A stretch of DNA of 24,434 bases, taken from a virus. Positions 1 to 7,470 of the stretch are shown piece after piece. The position numbers and the translations under genes were made by a program. Below the pieces are notes generated by a model. The model had not been told where the DNA came from and searched no databases. It was given only the letters and a program-made list of their open reading frames with translations. The DNA is taken from the IMG/VR virus record IMGVR_UViG_3300036832_000990, positions 1-24,434 of that record; one strand, given 5' to 3'. Positions within the stretch are counted from its first letter, which is position 1. Every line of letters begins with the position of its first letter.

Positions 1-2
1 TC

Positions 3-677
3 GATCCCGGCATTATCGGAAACCTCGAAGTCGGCACCGCGCTTAGCTTGCAGACGCCGCTCATTGGCATCGCCTCGGTCACGGTCGTCACCCTCGACGG
101 CGGGACCGATGACGAGACCGACGACGAGCTGCGCGCGCGCGTGCTTCAGCGCATCCAGGAGCCGCCGATGGGCGGTGACAAGGACGACTATGTTCGCTGG
201 ACGCTTGAAGTCCCCGGCGTCACGCGGGCGTGGTCCTATCCGCTGGAAATGGGCATGGGGACCGTTTCGGTGCGCTTTATGATGGACGATCTCCGCGCCG
301 GGCAAGGCGGCTTTCCGTTGCAGGAGGATATCGAGACGGTGCAAGCCTTCCTCGATACGGTGCGGCCGGTTGCGGTCAAGGATTTCTTTGTGGTCGCACC
401 GATCCAGCAACGCATCGACTTCCGCATCGCCAGCCTGCAGCCGAACAACACTGCGGTCCGCGCCGGCATCGAGCAAAGCATTCTCGACATGCTGCAGGAA
501 CGCTCCGCACCGGGGCAGACCATCTTTCGCGCCTGGAAATCCGATGCCGTGCTCAATGCGCCCGGCGTGATCTCGTTCGATCTGCTCGCGACCGTCGCCA
601 ATCAGGACACCTATGGCGATGACGTGATGCCGGACAACGGCCACATGGCGACGCTCGGCGACATCTTGTACGAGTAG
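3..677 (+). CDS. Baseplate J-like protein (partial, 5' end outside window)
   Basis: This is the C-terminal part of a Mu gp47/P2 gpJ-type baseplate protein, which builds the periphery of a contractile-tail baseplate. The frame is open from the left edge, so the TTG at 48 is only an internal codon. The run VTVVTLDGGTDDETDDELRARV followed by PPMGG, DYVRW and VPGVTRAW is the typical central region of the family: a Gly/Asp-rich turn, then DDELR, then the conserved 'PGVxxA' segment. The remainder (residues about 100-225 of the visible part) matches the usual C-terminal wedge-interaction region. A gp48-like gene follows after 11 nt, the standard Mu-like order. Family assignment is confident; the true start is unseen. 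Confidence 0.9.
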   Translation, partial: DPGIIGNLEVGTALSLQTPLIGIASVTVVTLDGGTDDETDDELRARVLQRIQEPPMGGDKDDYVRWTLEVPGVTRAWSYPLEMGMGTVSVRFMMDDLRAGQGGFPLQEDIETVQAFLDTVRPVAVKDFFVVAPIQQRIDFRIASLQPNNTAVRAGIEQSILDMLQERSAPGQTIFRAWKSDAVLNAPGVISFDLLATVANQDTYGDDVMPDNGHMATLGDILYE

Positions 678-688
678 CGAGCGCGCGA

Positions 689-1822
689 ATGTCTGATCGA
701 CATATCCGGCGCTTTGGCGACGATTACGCGCAGCAGCTGCTCGCGCTGCTGCCTACCGGGCAGGCGTGGCCGCGCGATCCGGGCTCGACCCTGGTGCGCG
801 GCATCATGGGCCTCGCGCAATACTACGGCTTCGTTGACGGCCGCGCGGCCGATCTTCTGGAGCGCGAGAGCGATCCGCGCCAGACCATCGAGCTGCTGAC
901 CGATTGGGAGCGCAATTGGGGCCTGCCCGATCCGTGCGTGGCCGAGCCGCTGACCATCGGCGATCGGCGCACGGCGCTGATGCAGAAGATGACGCTGCTC
1001 GGCGCGCAGAGCCGGCAGTTCTTTATCGATGTCGCCAAGCAGCTCGGCTACGACATCACGATCAGCGAATACGCGCCGTTCATGGCCGGCGTCAGCAATG
1101 TCGGCGAGACGCGCCCGCTCGACGAGATCGCCGCCACTACGCCGCCCGCGACCTGGACGCCGTTCAATTATTTCGACTGGACCGCCAACAGCTACAACGG
1201 CTCGACCGATCCCGGCCCCGGCAAATTCGGATTCAACCAGGCCATTGCCGGCGATCCAGGCTATCCCCCGTTTCAGGGCTCGCTCGGCGCCGTTGCGCAG
1301 CATCTCGTGGTCGGCAGCAACACCGATGCGAACGGGCAAGCGGTGCCGGTCGGTTGGTTCGCGCTGAACAATAACGGCCTGCCGAACTTCAAGAAGTATT
1401 TGATTGTTCGCGACAAGACCACGCCCGGCAATTTCGTCACGTTCGAGCTGCTTCAGCCGGTCGTCAATCCGACGTGGTCGCAGGCGCAATTCAAGATCAT
1501 CGATGCGGGCGGCCAGGCCTTTTTCAATGACGGCCATCCGGTCGAATACAAGCAGCTGTGGGATCAGCCCGGTCACTACCGATGGGAGATCGGGCCGCCC
1601 GAGATGCGGTTCACATGGACCATCCATGTGAAGAACGCGCGCCTCGTCTGGTTTCGCTGCTCGGCCGGACAGGCCGGCGTCGATCCGCATTTGCTGATCG
1701 GCAGAGCGACCGACCTCGAATGTCGCCTCAACGGCCCGCACGGCTGGAAGCCTGCGCACACTTTGATCGTCTTCGATTATTCCGGGATGCAATTCGATGA
1801 TCCGATGGCCGGCACGCCATAG
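689..1822 (+). CDS. Mu gp48 / YmfQ-like (DUF2313) tail protein with C-terminal extension
   Basis: Predicted 377-aa baseplate or tail protein. The N-terminal ~190 residues fit the YmfQ/gp48 family: 'YAQQLLALLPTGQAWPRD' near residues 13-30, then 'LLxERESDPR' and a 'DWERNWGLPDPC' segment around 60-85, which is the family signature. The usual protein is about 180-200 aa. This one carries roughly 180 extra residues rich in aromatics (for example FNYFDWTAN and WDQPGHYRWEIG), with no domain I recognise; a fibre-docking role is only a guess. The ATG at 689 is 11 nt after the baseplate J stop. Its ribosome-binding site is weak, suggesting translational coupling. Confidence 0.82.
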   Translation: MSDRHIRRFGDDYAQQLLALLPTGQAWPRDPGSTLVRGIMGLAQYYGFVDGRAADLLERESDPRQTIELLTDWERNWGLPDPCVAEPLTIGDRRTALMQKMTLLGAQSRQFFIDVAKQLGYDITISEYAPFMAGVSNVGETRPLDEIAATTPPATWTPFNYFDWTANSYNGSTDPGPGKFGFNQAIAGDPGYPPFQGSLGAVAQHLVVGSNTDANGQAVPVGWFALNNNGLPNFKKYLIVRDKTTPGNFVTFELLQPVVNPTWSQAQFKIIDAGGQAFFNDGHPVEYKQLWDQPGHYRWEIGPPEMRFTWTIHVKNARLVWFRCSAGQAGVDPHLLIGRATDLECRLNGPHGWKPAHTLIVFDYSGMQFDDPMAGTP

Positions 1823-1834
1823 CGGAGGATACGG

Positions 1835-3430
1835 ATGAAATACAATCAGCCTTACGGCGTGGTCGATCCAAACGCGCCCTACGTCAACGGCGATCCGACC
1901 ATCGGCCGCGCCGGCTCGATTCCGCCGGCAGGCGCTTTCGAGGAACCGCAGCGCGAGCTGGTTAGCCTGATCGCGAACGCGGGCTTCGTCCCGAGCCATA
2001 GCGATCTGGCGCAAGTCACGCGTTCGGTGCGCCAGGGCGTCAACTATCTGGTCGGCGCGATCCTGGGCGGCAACGTCAACACGATCGGCGCCAACAGCCC
2101 ATCAGGCGTGCCGACGCTCGATGCCTATCGGGCCGGCCTTACGCTGCGCGTGCTCTGGCCCGCGAACAATTCCGGCCCCGCCACCCTCAACATCGACGGC
2201 CTCGGTGCGCGCACCATCGTCCGCGCCAACGGGGCCGCCACCGCTGCGAACGATCTGCAGGCCGGCATGATGGTCGAGCTTGCCGACGACGGAACGCGAT
2301 TCCAGATCGTCAATTTCCAGGGCTTCACATCGACCACGACCAACAACAACACCTATCTGGTCAACCTCCCCTATATCGCAGACAGCTCGGCCACGCCGAA
2401 CTCGGTGCTGGCGAACTTCAGCCCGGCGGTCGGGACGCTGACGGCCGGCACCGCGATCCTGGTCAAGCTCGCCAACAATTTCACCGGCCCGGCGACCATC
2501 ACGGTCAACGCCAATCCGGTCAAGGCGATCACCCATCCCGACGGCTCGGCGATCCAGAACGGCGATGCCGTCATCGGCGCGATGTTGTTCATGGTCTATG
2601 ACGGCGTCGCCTTCCAGCTGGAGAACTTCGTCCCGCCCGCGCGCACCATTTTGACCGCGCCGCGCACCTGGTACGTCAACAGCTCGACCGGCAACGACAG
2701 CAATTCCGGCATCGATGCCGCGCACGCCTTCCAGCACATTCAGCGTGCGGTTGACGTGATGCAGACCTACGATCTCAACGGCTACACCGTCACCATCAGC
2801 GTTGCGGCCGGCAGTTATGGCCCGGTGACGTGCAAGCCGATCACCGGATCGGGCTATTGCAATCTGACCGGCGACGCGACGACGCCATCGAATGTCACGG
2901 TGACAGCGGCTGCGGGGGCGGCAATTGTCGTCATCGGCACCGGCTACACGATCAACGGCTTCCGCACTTCGGCGCCCACCAACAACCCGGGCGCGACTGA
3001 CGGCGTCGGGATCGTCGCTTCCGGGGCGATCAATCTCAACATCGCCAACTGCGAATATCTCTACTGCGCCGAGTCTCATATCTATGCGCAACTCGGCGCC
3101 CAGGTCAGCGTCAGTGGCATGGACCGGGTCTCCGGTGGCGCCGGCTACGATCATTGCACCGCCGTCGCCAATGCCGTGATCGACACGGTCAACGCAGCCC
3201 TGACCATCACGACGCCGGTTTCCTTCGGCGGCCAATTCTGGCAGGCGTCCGGGGGGATTCTCACATCCGGCAGCACCGGCGGGCCCTACGCTTCGATCAC
3301 CAACAAAGCCTATGTGACCGGCCGGAAATTCCTCTCGCACGCCTTAGGCTCGATCCAGACCAACAACGGCACCGATTATTTGCCGGGCACCGTCGCCGGC
3401 TATGTCGAGCCGGGCTCGTTCTACGCCTGA
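1835..3430 (+). CDS. Tail fibre / beta-helix tailspike-like protein
   Basis: Predicted 531-aa host-recognition fibre. The N-terminus (residues about 1-75) has the 'VVDPNAPYVNGDPTIGRAGSIPPAGAFE' type of start common to alphaproteobacterial phage fibres, presumably the baseplate-docking part. The middle (75-270) has two repeated LNIDG/ITVNANPVKAI beta-rich segments. From about residue 277, 'RTWYVNSSTGNDSNSG' leads into repetitive Val/Gly/Asn-rich strands resembling a parallel beta-helix (pectate-lyase-like) fold. I see no catalytic residues that prove depolymerase activity. The start is supported by GGAGG six bases upstream of the ATG. It lies between the gp48-like gene and a small structural protein, as expected for a fibre. 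Confidence 0.75.
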   Translation: MKYNQPYGVVDPNAPYVNGDPTIGRAGSIPPAGAFEEPQRELVSLIANAGFVPSHSDLAQVTRSVRQGVNYLVGAILGGNVNTIGANSPSGVPTLDAYRAGLTLRVLWPANNSGPATLNIDGLGARTIVRANGAATAANDLQAGMMVELADDGTRFQIVNFQGFTSTTTNNNTYLVNLPYIADSSATPNSVLANFSPAVGTLTAGTAILVKLANNFTGPATITVNANPVKAITHPDGSAIQNGDAVIGAMLFMVYDGVAFQLENFVPPARTILTAPRTWYVNSSTGNDSNSGIDAAHAFQHIQRAVDVMQTYDLNGYTVTISVAAGSYGPVTCKPITGSGYCNLTGDATTPSNVTVTAAAGAAIVVIGTGYTINGFRTSAPTNNPGATDGVGIVASGAINLNIANCEYLYCAESHIYAQLGAQVSVSGMDRVSGGAGYDHCTAVANAVIDTVNAALTITTPVSFGGQFWQASGGILTSGSTGGPYASITNKAYVTGRKFLSHALGSIQTNNGTDYLPGTVAGYVEPGSFYA

Positions 3431-3445
3431 TCGAGAGGCATCCAA

Positions 3446-3820
3446 ATGGCGACGAATCTCCTGGCGCTGCCATTGGTGCAGCTCTCGGTCTACACCGGCA
3501 ACAATGAGGACTGGATCGACACGCTCCAGTTCCTCGACGTTGACGGCAACCCGATCGCGCTCACCGGCATCAGCTTTGCGATGGAAGTGCGCAAGGGGCC
3601 GCCCGACCATACGGTGCTGCTGGAAGCCTCGACCGACAACGGATTGATCGCCATCGCGGGCAGCGATTTCAGCTATCTCGCGATCCGGGTTCCGATCGCG
3701 CACATGAGCGACTTCCTGGCGGATTCCTATGTGGCCGACATCGTCGGCCAAGATGCCACGAACGCGCGCGTCATCATTCAAGTGACGCCGCTGCAAGTCT
3801 TCGAAGGCATCACGCGGTGA
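3446..3820 (+). CDS. Small structural protein preceding collagen-like fibre
   Basis: 124-aa protein of unknown family. It reads as an all-beta protein: '[20 protein letters not shown]' followed by '[19 protein letters not shown]' resembles immunoglobulin-like domains found in phage neck or fibre adaptors. A GAGAGG motif seven bases before the ATG supports the start. The stop overlaps the GTG start of the collagen-like fibre by 4 nt (GTGA), so the two proteins are probably made together and may form one fibre complex. The connector role is inference from position. Confidence 0.65.
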   Translation: MATNLLALPLVQLSVYTGNNEDWIDTLQFLDVDGNPIALTGISFAMEVRKGPPDHTVLLEASTDNGLIAIAGSDFSYLAIRVPIAHMSDFLADSYVADIVGQDATNARVIIQVTPLQVFEGITR

Positions 3821-4884
3821 CGATCTCGACCTCCGACATTGTGCGGCAGACCGGCTCGCCGGGGCCTGCAGGACCGCCGGGCGCGAGCGGGGCGGCCGGC
3901 GCGACTGGTCTAACCGGGCCTGCTGGTCCGACCGGCGCGAGCGGTGCAACGGGGCCGATAGGTGCGACCGGACCCGGCGTCGGCTCGACCGGCGCCACCG
4001 GCCTGACCGGAGCAACCGGGCCGGCCGGCGCATCAGGGCCGCCCGGCACCGTCGGGCCGGCGGGGGCGACCGGGCCGGCCGGCGCAACCGGCGTCGGTGC
4101 AACGGGAGCCACCGGGCCCGTCGGCGCAAGCGGAGGGCCGATCGGCGCCACCGGGGCGAGCGGGCCGGCGGGCGCGAGCGGGCCGGCGGGCCTCACCGGG
4201 CCAGCGGGAGCAACCGGACCGGCGGGGCCGACCGGCGCAACCGGCCTCACCGGGCCAGCGGGAGCAACCGGGCCTGTGGGCACAACCGGCCCGGCGGGTG
4301 CGACCGGTGCAACCGGATCAAGCGCGACCGCTTGGACCACCGGCGACATAAAGCTGACCTTCAAGACGGCGCCTGATGCCGGCTTCGTGATGATGAATGA
4401 TCTCTCGATCGGCGACGCCTCATCGGGCGCGACCAATCGAGCGAATAACGATACCGTCAATCTGTTCACGCTGTTCTACAACAATTGCGTCGATGCCGAT
4501 GTGCCGATCCAAACATCCACCGGCGCGGCAACGACGCGCGCCGCGCAAGGCGCTGCGGTAACGGCTTTCGGGAACCATTGCCGCCTTGTGCTGCCGAAGG
4601 CGCTCGGCCGCGATCTTGCCGTGGCGGGCGCCGGATCGGGCCTGACCTCGCGCGCCCTCGGCTCGAACACAGGCACGGAAACGCACACCATCACCACCAC
4701 TGACCTGCCGGCTCTTTCGGCGAATGCCGTGTTTGAAAACTTCGGGACCGGCAGCGATTCCGGTCAGAAGGGCGGCACCACTGGCCTCTCGCTCTTGCAG
4801 ACTGCTCCGGTAATCACCACCGGCAGCGGCTCCATGTCGATCATCAACCCCCGCACCCATCTCAATGTCATGGTGTGTCTATGA
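3817..4884 (+). CDS. Collagen-like tail fibre with C-terminal collar/receptor-binding head (fibre 1)
   Basis: 355-aa fibre. Residues 1-12 form a short N-terminal tag. Residues about 13-168 are nearly uninterrupted Gly-X-Y triplets dominated by GAT, GPA, GPT and GAS, expected to form a collagen-like triple helix. Short breaks are visible ([19 protein letters not shown]). The C-terminal ~185 residues form a non-repetitive head: '[19 protein letters not shown]', '[17 protein letters not shown]', '[13 protein letters not shown]' and the final '[13 protein letters not shown]' match phage tail-collar/microcystin-dependent-protein heads that end a fibre. The start is GTG at 3817, overlapping the upstream stop. 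The Y position is very rich in Thr, a potential O-glycosylation substrate given the glycosyltransferase downstream. Confidence 0.85.
   Translation: MTISTSDIVRQTGSPGPAGPPGASGAAGATGLTGPAGPTGASGATGPIGATGPGVGSTGATGLTGATGPAGASGPPGTVGPAGATGPAGATGVGATGATGPVGASGGPIGATGASGPAGASGPAGLTGPAGATGPAGPTGATGLTGPAGATGPVGTTGPAGATGATGSSATAWTTGDIKLTFKTAPDAGFVMMNDLSIGDASSGATNRANNDTVNLFTLFYNNCVDADVPIQTSTGAATTRAAQGAAVTAFGNHCRLVLPKALGRDLAVAGAGSGLTSRALGSNTGTETHTITTTDLPALSANAVFENFGTGSDSGQKGGTTGLSLLQTAPVITTGSGSMSIINPRTHLNVMVCL
3853..4323 (+). repeat. Gly-X-Y (collagen-like) coding repeat, fibre 1
   Basis: About 470 bp of imperfect 9-bp codon-triplet repeats (GGN-SCN-ACC/GCG type) encoding [12 protein letters not shown] triplets. 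The repeat is related at DNA level to the one in the second fibre (5403-5750), making slippage or recombination between them plausible. Confidence 0.85.
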
Positions 4885-5309
4885 AGCCGGAATTGCACCA
4901 GCATCCAACCGACGACATCTTCGTGCGCAGCGATAGCGGCATCTACAAAGACACGCCGGAAGATTTCACGGCCGATTGCTTGACCGTGGGCATTACCGAA
5001 TCGCTGCCGACACTGCCGGAAGGCGCGATCGAGCGCATCTATGTGCAGGGCGTGCGTCATGCGGTGATGTCGAGCGAGACCATCATCGAGGGCGGCCCGA
5101 TGCCGTGGCCGCTCGGTGATACGATCATTGCGGCGCTGCCGGAACTGCTCGCGGCGCAGGCCGATCGCCAGCCGCCCGTTCAAACGCTCGATCCCGAATT
5201 GCAGCGCAAGGCGATCGAGGATGCCGCGAACGCGCGCGCCAAAGTCGGTGCCGCGCTCGGGCCGCTCGGCATCACGCTCGCGGACCTCGCCAGCGCGCTC
5301 GGGTTGTGA
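4881..5309 (+). CDS. Small protein between two collagen-like fibres (possible fibre chaperone)
   Basis: 142-aa protein from the ATG at 4881, which overlaps the fibre-1 stop as ATGA; an in-frame GTG two codons earlier (4875) is the alternative. It begins '[29 protein letters not shown]' and ends with an Ala/Leu-rich helical tail (about 95-142, '[20 protein letters not shown]'). I do not recognise the family. Its place directly after a fibre gene is where tail-fibre assembly chaperones usually lie, and a helical C-terminus fits, but that is inference only. Confidence 0.6.
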   Translation: MKPELHQHPTDDIFVRSDSGIYKDTPEDFTADCLTVGITESLPTLPEGAIERIYVQGVRHAVMSSETIIEGGPMPWPLGDTIIAALPELLAAQADRQPPVQTLDPELQRKAIEDAANARAKVGAALGPLGITLADLASALGL

Positions 5310-5315
5310 TCTGCG

Positions 5316-6143
5316 ATGGCTGACGAGCTTCCCATCGTCCGCGCGTCGGCGCTGATCATCCAAGCCGGCGCGCTGACCGCCAACGCCGGCACCGCCAGGC
5401 TGACCGGGCCGCCGGGGCCTGCAGGGCCGGCGGGCGCGACGGGCGCAAGCGGCGCGACCGGCTTCGTCGGACCCGCCGGGCCTCCGGGCGCAACCGGATC
5501 GACCGGCGCAAGCGGAGGCCCGATCGGCGCAACGGGGCCTGCCGGCCTGACGGGAGCGCCGGGCGCCACCGGCGCGACCGGACCCATCGGGGCGCAGGGC
5601 GTGACGGGTGCGACCGGGCCGGGCGCGGGCTCGACGGGTGCGACCGGCGCCTCGGGGCCTTCGGGCGCGACCGGCTCGACCGGGCCAGCGGGCGCCAGCG
5701 GCGTACCGGGCGTGCAAGGGCCAGCGGGCGCAACGGGCGCCACCGGACCCAACCCGGTGCCCGCGACCACCGCCATGCTGTTCCTGCAAGCGGCGGCGCC
5801 GACCGGGTGGACGCGCGTCACCACCTATGACGACTCGCTGCTGCGCATCGTGGGCTCGGTGGCGCCGAGCTTCGGCGGCGTGAATGGCTTTGTCGCGGTC
5901 TACAACTCACAAACGGCGGTCGGCAACACGACGCTGACGACAAGCACCATGCCGCCCCACGCGCACGCGCAAGACCCGAACACGGTCCTCGCCGGTGGGC
6001 CAAATAGAATCCTCTACGGCGGCACGGGAGCGGCGGCGAGCTACGGCTCTAATACCGCCTCGCAAGGCGGCGGCGCTGCGCACGCGCATGGCATCACGCG
6101 CAACGTCAAATATGTCGATGCCCTGGTCGCAACCAAGAACTGA
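5316..6143 (+). CDS. Collagen-like tail fibre with tail-collar head (fibre 2)
   Basis: 275-aa fibre. Residues 1-29 form a hydrophobic, helical N-terminus. Residues about 30-145 are Gly-X-Y repeats (GAT, GPA, GAS, with breaks at GGPIG and GPGAGSTG). The C-terminal ~125 residues form a tail-collar-like head: '[27 protein letters not shown]', then 'FGGVNGF', 'TMPPHAHAQ' and '[25 protein letters not shown]'. The 'P.GWT....D..LLRIVG...GG..GF' and 'H.H......VKYVDALVA' patterns are typical of phage receptor-binding collar heads. The head differs from that of fibre 1 although the shafts are alike, so the phage apparently carries two alternative or co-assembled collagen fibres. Confidence 0.87.
   Translation: MADELPIVRASALIIQAGALTANAGTARLTGPPGPAGPAGATGASGATGFVGPAGPPGATGSTGASGGPIGATGPAGLTGAPGATGATGPIGAQGVTGATGPGAGSTGATGASGPSGATGSTGPAGASGVPGVQGPAGATGATGPNPVPATTAMLFLQAAAPTGWTRVTTYDDSLLRIVGSVAPSFGGVNGFVAVYNSQTAVGNTTLTTSTMPPHAHAQDPNTVLAGGPNRILYGGTGAAASYGSNTASQGGGAAHAHGITRNVKYVDALVATKN
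5403..5750 (+). repeat. Gly-X-Y (collagen-like) coding repeat, fibre 2
   Basis: About 350 bp encoding Gly-X-Y triplets, similar in codon pattern to 3853-4323. The edges are approximate, set where the triplet periodicity begins (TGPPGPAG) and ends (GATGPN). Confidence 0.82.
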
Positions 6144-6147
6144 TCCG

Positions 6148-6468
6148 ATGGCCCAAATCCCCCACGCTGACAACGACGGCCTGCATTGCCCGCTCTGGCA
6201 CAAGCCGATGCACAAGGTCTGCCACACCTGTCCGTGGTGGATCGCCATTCGCGGGATCGAGCGCAATACCGGCGCCGAAGTCGATCAATGGCGCTGCGCC
6301 GTCGCGGTGCTGCCGCACTTGCTGATCGAGAACGCGCATCAGACGCGCGGCGCTGCAGCCGCGACCGAGATGCTGCGCAACATCGTCGCCCAAGGCATGA
6401 GCGGCAATCCGCCCGCGCGCGAGCGCGACATCGAAGATTTCATCCCGCCGGTTGCGAGGATCAAATGA
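6148..6468 (+). CDS. Small cysteine/tryptophan-rich protein, unknown
   Basis: 106-aa protein of no recognised family. The N-terminal half has 'GLHCPLWHKPMHKVCHTCPWW' followed by 'DQWRCAVAVLP'. These are four cysteines plus histidines in a spacing that could bind a metal (C-x13-C-x2-C, then a fourth Cys about 24 residues on). The C-terminal half looks helical and ends with 'DIEDFIPPVARIK'. The ATG at 6148 lies 5 nt after the fibre-2 stop and its own stop overlaps the next start as ATGA. Its position after fibre genes hints at a tail or fibre-related role, which remains unproven. Confidence 0.62.
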   Translation: MAQIPHADNDGLHCPLWHKPMHKVCHTCPWWIAIRGIERNTGAEVDQWRCAVAVLPHLLIENAHQTRGAAAATEMLRNIVAQGMSGNPPARERDIEDFIPPVARIK

Positions 6469-6857
6469 CGCATTGGGAAGGCCAATGGAAGGAACTCGGC
6501 GCTTTCGGCAACGTGTGGATTCGTCTGCATGTGCTGCGCAAGGCCGGGCAGGCCAACCAGGGCCACCGGCACAATTTCGATCACGTCACCATCGTCGCGA
6601 CCGGCGGCGTGCGCTGCGAGATCGCCGGGCGCGCGCCGCGCGATTGCATGGCGCCAATGATCCTTGAAATCGCCAAGAACATCGAGCATCGGTTCACCGC
6701 GCTCGCGGACGACACGACCTACTATTGCGTGTTCGCCGTGCGTGACGAGGCCGGGCGCGTCACCGACGTTTTCGACGGCGCCATCGGTCCCTATACGCAA
6801 TGCAGCAGCGGCGATGCGGATTGCGCCGGCTGCCCGGCACAGACGCCCGGAGCCTGA
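6465..6857 (+). CDS. Cupin-like small protein
   Basis: 130-aa protein with a cupin-like core. 'QGHRHNFDHVTIVATGGVRCEI' (about 26-47) resembles cupin motif 1 (HxH then a Gly-containing strand), and 'EIAKNIEHRFTALADDTTYYCVFAV' (about 68-92) resembles motif 2 with its single His. H30, H32 and the later His would be metal ligands. The C-terminus ends with a cysteine-rich 'CSSGDADCAGCP'. Cupins range from sugar isomerases/epimerases to simple binding modules; next to a glycosyltransferase, a sugar-related role is possible but not shown. The ATGA overlap with the previous gene fixes the start. Confidence 0.58.
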   Translation: MTHWEGQWKELGAFGNVWIRLHVLRKAGQANQGHRHNFDHVTIVATGGVRCEIAGRAPRDCMAPMILEIAKNIEHRFTALADDTTYYCVFAVRDEAGRVTDVFDGAIGPYTQCSSGDADCAGCPAQTPGA

Positions 6858-6861
6858 ATAA

Positions 6862-7470
6862 ATGCAAGTCACGATCAATCGCGTCGATGGGCTGGTCATC
6901 ATCGACGGCAAACCTCTGACGGTCGATCTCTCGCGCATGGACAAGGCCATCGCGGTGGTGCAGTGGGATGGCGTTAAGGCGCGCGGCTGGATCGAATACG
7001 TCAACGATCGATTCGCAGCGGGCGACTTCAGAGCCAATACGCCGATCGATACCATTGCGGATTTCAGTTTCGCGATCGACGCCTACCGGGCGAAGGCGGA
7101 ACGCCTGGCGCAATCGCCGACCCTCGATCAGCTGAAAGATGTCAAGCGCCTGCAATGGGAGCGCGTGCGCCGCGCCGCGATCTTGGACGGCTTCCAATCG
7201 AGCGCGCTCGGCCTGCCGCATTTCTACAGCGGCGCCCCGCTCGATCAGATCGCCATGATCTCCGCGATCATCCTGCAGCGGGATGCGAGGATTTTTTGCC
7301 GCGATGGAACCGACCGCTGGGCGATGCGCCAGCACAGTGTGGCGCAAATCAGCGAGGCCTTTCAGGATGGCCGCACCGCCATCGATGCCGTGATGGATAA
7401 ATACTGCCTGCTGCTGGAGCAGATCGAGGCGGCGACCACGCCGCAGGCGCTGGCGGCGATCAGTCTGTGA
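6862..7470 (+). CDS. Phage tail-region protein with DUF4376-like C-terminal half
   Basis: 202-aa protein. Residues 1-75 form a small beta-rich domain ('VDGLVIIDGKPLTVDLS ... VQWDGVKARGWIEY') of a type often seen downstream of fibres. Residues about 80-200 contain 'LKDVKRLQWERVRRAAILDGFQSSALG', 'YSGAPLDQIAMISAIIL' and 'HSVAQISEAFQDGRTAI'. That pattern ('K..W...R...........G......D......' then a helix) is like DUF4376 segments in tail-fibre proteins, assigned from memory with moderate confidence. It starts 4 nt after the cupin-like gene and its stop overlaps the glycosyltransferase GTG start by 4 nt, so it belongs to the same transcript. Confidence 0.62.
   Translation: MQVTINRVDGLVIIDGKPLTVDLSRMDKAIAVVQWDGVKARGWIEYVNDRFAAGDFRANTPIDTIADFSFAIDAYRAKAERLAQSPTLDQLKDVKRLQWERVRRAAILDGFQSSALGLPHFYSGAPLDQIAMISAIILQRDARIFCRDGTDRWAMRQHSVAQISEAFQDGRTAIDAVMDKYCLLLEQIEAATTPQALAAISL

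Noticed and set aside
611-2014. 467-aa minus-strand ORF under the tail genes
   Set aside because: Lies opposite two well-supported tail genes, is rich in Arg/Ala and has no motif; it is a by-product of GC-rich codon bias on the other strand.
2102-3340. 412-aa minus-strand ORF opposite the beta-helix fibre
   Set aside because: Composition (Gly/Arg/Asp/Val) reflects antisense reading of the fibre; no ribosome-binding site or motif.
3810-4469. Proline-rich minus-strand ORF with PVAPxGP repeats
   Set aside because: It is the exact antisense of the Gly-X-Y repeat, which automatically yields Pro/Ala/Val triplets. The same applies to 5180-5824.
3853-5750. CRISPR-like array
   Set aside because: Periodicity is 9 bp and protein-coding (Gly-X-Y); there are no conserved repeats with unique spacers.
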